DNA of 64,000 nucleotides from Candidatus Cloacimonadota bacterium (GTDB lineage: Bacteria; Muiribacteriota; UBA6191). A program made the position numbers and the translations under genes. The stretch spans positions 1 to 64,000 of the forward strand of contig JAGSHD010000016.1 in the NCBI GenBank assembly GCA_023954715.1, read 5' to 3'. Positions 61,565 to 64,000 of this stretch are shown here, piece after piece. How positions within the stretch are numbered: position 1 is the stretch's first letter; every line of letters begins with the position of its first letter. The notes beneath the pieces are model-generated. The model did no database searches and was not told the origin of the DNA. It saw only the letters and a list, made by a program, of their open reading frames with translations.

Positions 61565-62631
61565 AATGACTTGTTTTGAGATGCATCTTTAACGAATGCG
61601 TCAATTTGGTTAATTGTCAGTACTTGATTATTTTCATGGTAGCTTTTATACCAGTTCATTGTATGTTGGATAGTTTGCTGCAGGTTCCAGGTAGGGGACC
61701 ACTTTAATAAGAACTTAGCCTTGGATGAATCTAATGACAGAGATTGTGCTTCATGTGGTTGTTCAGAGGGATCTGTTGTAATAGATATTTTTTGCCAGTG
61801 CGTAATAGATAGGTCCACAATTCTCTGTACAGTTTGGACGCTGTCATTACTAGGTCCGAAATTGTATGCTTGTGCAAAACTCTGTTCTTTTTGAAGTAAT
61901 TTTGCTCCAACTAGCAGGTAACCAGATAGTGGCTCTAAGACATGTTGCCATGGACGAGTAGCTAAAGGGTTTCTAATTAATGTTGGTGTATTAGTGACTG
62001 CGTTCTTGATTAAATCGGGTACAAGTCTATCCTCGCTCCAGTCTCCTCCACCTATGACATTTCCTGCTCTGACAGATGCTATCAATGGCGATGATTTAGT
62101 AGAAAAATAAGACCTGACAAACGAACTAGTTACTAGTTCAGTACATCCTTTCGAAGCGCTATAGGGGTCATGACCACCCATCGCTTCATCTTCTCTATAT
62201 CCCCAATGCCACTCTTTATTTTCGTAACATTTGTCACTAGTTACAATTATAACTGCTTGAAGGTTTTCTAGGAAACGGCAAGAGTTTAATAAATGTGCAG
62301 TACCCATAATATTTGTATTTAAAGTTGAAATTGGATCAATATAGCTTTTTCTTACTAAAGCTTGTGCGGCCAAATGAAAAATTATATCAGGTTCAATCTC
62401 CTTTAGGGTTTTATCAAAAGTTTCTTTATCTCGGATGTCTACATATTTTGTATTGGTATCCGATTCTAGAACAGAAAAATGATTAGGCACTGTTTCAGGA
62501 GGTAATGAGAGTCCATATACAATAGCTCCCATTTGCTTTAGCCAAGCACATAACCAAGTCCCTTTGAAGCCAGTATTGCCAGTTACTAAAACTTTCTTTC
62601 CAGTATACTGTTGAAAAAATAAATTTTTCAT
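61552..62631 (-). CDS. rfbG: CDP-glucose 4,6-dehydratase
   Basis: 359 residues from ATG 62631, whose ATGA overlaps the stop of rfbF; a second ATG at 62646 would add five residues but breaks the tight coupling. Motifs: VLVTGNTGFKGTWLCAWLKQ, IIFHLAAQALVRKSYIDPIS, VTSDKCYENKEWHWGYRED, DPYSASKGCTEL (YxxxK) and SVRAGNVIGGGDWSEDRLVP. It makes CDP-4-keto-6-deoxyglucose from CDP-glucose, the common entry to 3,6-dideoxyhexoses. Length and motifs are normal. Confidence 0.95.
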   Translation of the reverse strand: MKNLFFQQYTGKKVLVTGNTGFKGTWLCAWLKQMGAIVYGLSLPPETVPNHFSVLESDTNTKYVDIRDKETFDKTLKEIEPDIIFHLAAQALVRKSYIDPISTLNTNIMGTAHLLNSCRFLENLQAVIIVTSDKCYENKEWHWGYREDEAMGGHDPYSASKGCTELVTSSFVRSYFSTKSSPLIASVRAGNVIGGGDWSEDRLVPDLIKNAVTNTPTLIRNPLATRPWQHVLEPLSGYLLVGAKLLQKEQSFAQAYNFGPSNDSVQTVQRIVDLSITHWQKISITTDPSEQPHEAQSLSLDSSKAKFLLKWSPTWNLQQTIQHTMNWYKSYHENNQVLTINQIDAFVKDASQNKSLWTQ

Positions 62632-63401
62632 TGCCAAACCATCCATGGTGCTTCATTTGATTGGTAATGACTTTCTAAAAACTGCTTATCTCTAAGTGTA
62701 TCCATACACTTCCAAAAACCATTATGCTGGAATGCATTAATTTGGTTTTCATTAGCTAATGTTCTAAGTGGAGTTTGTTCGAAAATAGATGTATCATCTT
62801 CTATGTAGTTGAAAACTTCGGGTTGACAAACAAAGAATCCCCCGTTTATCCAGGAGCCATCGCCCTTAGGTTTTTCTACAAATTCAGTTACAGCAGAATT
62901 TTCATCGAGTTCAAGTGCACCAAATCTTCCTTCAGGCTGTACTGCGGTCATAGTAACAAGTTTATTTGCACTTTTGTGTGATTCCACAAGTTTGTTGATA
63001 TCAACGTTAGAAACACCATCACCATAAGTAAGCATAAAGGGTTCATTCCCAACGTAGTCTTGCACCCTTTTAATTCTCCCACCTGTCATAGAGTGTAAGC
63101 CGGTGTCTATAAGTGAGACCTTCCAGGGTTCTGATTTATTATTGTGGATGTTCATAGAGTTGCTCGCCATATCAAATGTTACATCACTTTGATGTAGAAA
63201 GTAATTGCTAAAGTATTCTTTGATATAATACCCTTTATAGCCTAATAATATAATAAATTCATTAAAGCCATAGTAAGAATATTGTTTCATTATATGCCAT
63301 AGAATAGGTTTATCTCCAATTTCTATCATTGGTTTAGGTCTTAGAACAGTTTCTTCACTTAGTCGGGTTCCCATACCACCTGCTAGGATTAGTACTTTCA
63401 T
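62628..63401 (-). CDS. rfbF: Glucose-1-phosphate cytidylyltransferase
   Basis: 257 residues, exactly the usual length, when started at ATG 63401 behind GGAG; an upstream start would add 31 unlikely residues. Motifs: VLILAGGMGTRLSEETVLRP (nucleotide binding), KPMIEIGDKPILWHIMKQYS, MLTYGDGVSNVDINKLVESH and FVEKPKGDGSWINGGFFVCQ. It couples CTP and glucose-1-phosphate to CDP-glucose. First gene of the CDP-dideoxyhexose operon, with a good promoter upstream. Confidence 0.96.
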   Translation of the reverse strand: MKVLILAGGMGTRLSEETVLRPKPMIEIGDKPILWHIMKQYSYYGFNEFIILLGYKGYYIKEYFSNYFLHQSDVTFDMASNSMNIHNNKSEPWKVSLIDTGLHSMTGGRIKRVQDYVGNEPFMLTYGDGVSNVDINKLVESHKSANKLVTMTAVQPEGRFGALELDENSAVTEFVEKPKGDGSWINGGFFVCQPEVFNYIEDDTSIFEQTPLRTLANENQINAFQHNGFWKCMDTLRDKQFLESHYQSNEAPWMVWQ

Positions 63402-63466
63402 TATATCTCCATGTAGAATTAGTTGATTGTCAAATTTATTAGTTTGTATAGAATTAAATTTAGGCA

Positions 63467-63494
63467 ATTGTATCATAATTGTTAAAATATTCAA
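63467..63494 (-). promoter_or_regulatory. Promoter of the rfbF operon
   Basis: On the minus strand TTGAAT (63494-63489) and TACAAT (63472-63467) are separated by 16 bp, about 66 bp before the rfbF ATG. This is a good sigma-70 type promoter. The 12-bp palindrome AATTGATCAATT (63525-63536) lies 30 bp upstream as a possible operator. Confidence 0.55.
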
Positions 63495-63553
63495 TGACTT
63501 TTGGGTAATCGATGGGATGCGTCCAATTGATCAATTAGTCAGATCTGAATTAC

Positions 63554-64000
63554 TTAATATTTACTTGTTTGTTTAAAGTTAAAAAAGTTGGCAAGAAACA
63601 ATATATAAATGAATCCTAAGTAGCCTATTATGAGTTGAAACTTCATTCCAGAAAAGCCTTCAAGTGCAATATCTAGAGATAAAAACACAAAAATGTAATA
63701 CATACAAAAAGGACCAAATTGTTTAAGTTTAAGATTGAATAAGTAGGAGTTGTCCAGTACCTTTATGAAAAAACCCTGTATTGTTCCATATAGAAATGGT
63801 CCAATTAACCCAAATACAAGATAGGCTTCAGATAAATAATAGGCCGAACTAAAGAAGTATCCTTGCTTCAAGTTATCAAGATCAGCAGTAAAGTGTTTTT
63901 GAAGAATCAAAGAAATTGAGAACGGCTTACTATCCCAGAAAGTACGAGGCACAAGTGTAAAGATCGCAAGCTTTATTGGTTCAATGCCATATGATAAAAC
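63554..64000 (-). CDS. Wzy-like oligosaccharide polymerase (partial)
   Basis: Open from the window edge to the TAA at 63554; the last 148 residues are visible and the start lies outside. The segment TLVPRTFWDSKPFS is the periplasmic P-R-x-x-W-x-x-K-P motif typical of O-antigen polymerase (Wzy)-like proteins. At least four hydrophobic helices follow (EAYLVFGLIGPFLYGTIQGF, YIFVFLSLDIALEGF, LIIGYLGFIYILFLANFF). It likely joins repeat units made with the fucose and dideoxyhexose from this operon. There is no start codon to judge coupling; rfbF begins 152 bp downstream with its own promoter. Confidence 0.65.
   Translation of the reverse strand, partial: VLSYGIEPIKLAIFTLVPRTFWDSKPFSISLILQKHFTADLDNLKQGYFFSSAYYLSEAYLVFGLIGPFLYGTIQGFFIKVLDNSYLFNLKLKQFGPFCMYYIFVFLSLDIALEGFSGMKFQLIIGYLGFIYILFLANFFNFKQTSKY

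Noticed and set aside
1..64000. CRISPR arrays, tRNA or rRNA genes, intact IS or phage
   Set aside because: No regularly spaced direct repeats, cloverleaf-like segments, rRNA strings, transposase or phage structural genes were seen on either strand.

Overview
The window reads as one contiguous piece of an AT-rich chromosome from a didermic (Gram-negative type) bacterium. Evidence for an outer membrane: lipoproteins with lipoboxes, three predicted outer-membrane beta-barrel proteins, and a large LPS/O-antigen type sugar-nucleotide cluster. One porin carries an N-terminal SLH domain, an architecture known from Cyanobacteria, Margulisbacteria, Negativicutes, Fusobacteria and Deinococcus. With the low GC and the many unrecognised exported proteins, I infer an uncultured or candidate lineage (a Margulisbacteria-like origin is possible), but the phylum cannot be fixed from sequence reading alone. 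I saw no tRNA, rRNA, CRISPR array, intact IS or phage genes.

Layout. 1-6.8 kb: end of an unknown gene, a DUF1287 protein, a three-gene sugar ABC importer (two permeases and a binding lipoprotein, no ATPase), an APH-type kinase and a TPR/propeller protein. 7.0-17.3 kb: a lipoprotein, two tandem paralogous giant surface proteins with short hydrophobic/acidic repeats, and a 984-residue tetraheme-cytochrome/thioredoxin mosaic, closed by a strong terminator. 17.3-25 kb: a candidate structured RNA ahead of a FIST-sensor adenylate cyclase, prepilin-like proteins on both strands, a DUF318-type permease and a VanZ-like protein in overlapping frames. 25-31.4 kb: an envelope cluster (SLH porin, two lipoproteins, a TraF/FadL-like outer-membrane protein, a bitopic protein). 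31.4-39.1 kb: a glycosyltransferase, a zinc-ribbon membrane protein, an acyl-CoA synthetase, a TPR protein, a TorF-like porin and an unknown secreted protein. 39.4-44.4 kb: a cyclic-nucleotide-binding protein, a Wzy/WaaL-like polymerase, a TIGR04282-type transferase, a polysaccharide deacetylase and a DUF5610-like protein with a highly structured leader. 44.6-46.6 kb: thiolase and 3-hydroxyacyl-CoA dehydrogenase. 46.9-64 kb: sugar-nucleotide genes interrupted by a DUF4143 ATPase, an unknown gene and PEP carboxylase.

How the genes fit together. The 56-64 kb minus-strand block encodes GDP-fucose synthesis (gmd, fcl, a type II PMI-like cupin) and a CDP-3,6-dideoxyhexose route (rfbF, rfbG, a 5-epimerase of the RmlC fold, a 4-reductase and rfbH). 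Taken together these point to an ascarylose-type sugar, with the E3 reductase not in view. Uxs, GalE, WecB and an RmlC supply further activated sugars, and two polymerase/ligase-like membrane proteins could use them. The FIST cyclase and the cyclic-nucleotide-binding protein could form a cAMP signalling pair, although they lie 20 kb apart.

Non-coding DNA is unusually structured for such a compact genome: strong bidirectional terminators, a 104-bp MITE-like inverted-repeat element, several perfect palindromes ahead of genes, and at least three families of short repeats shared between distant intergenic regions (34, 44, 49 and 56 kb).
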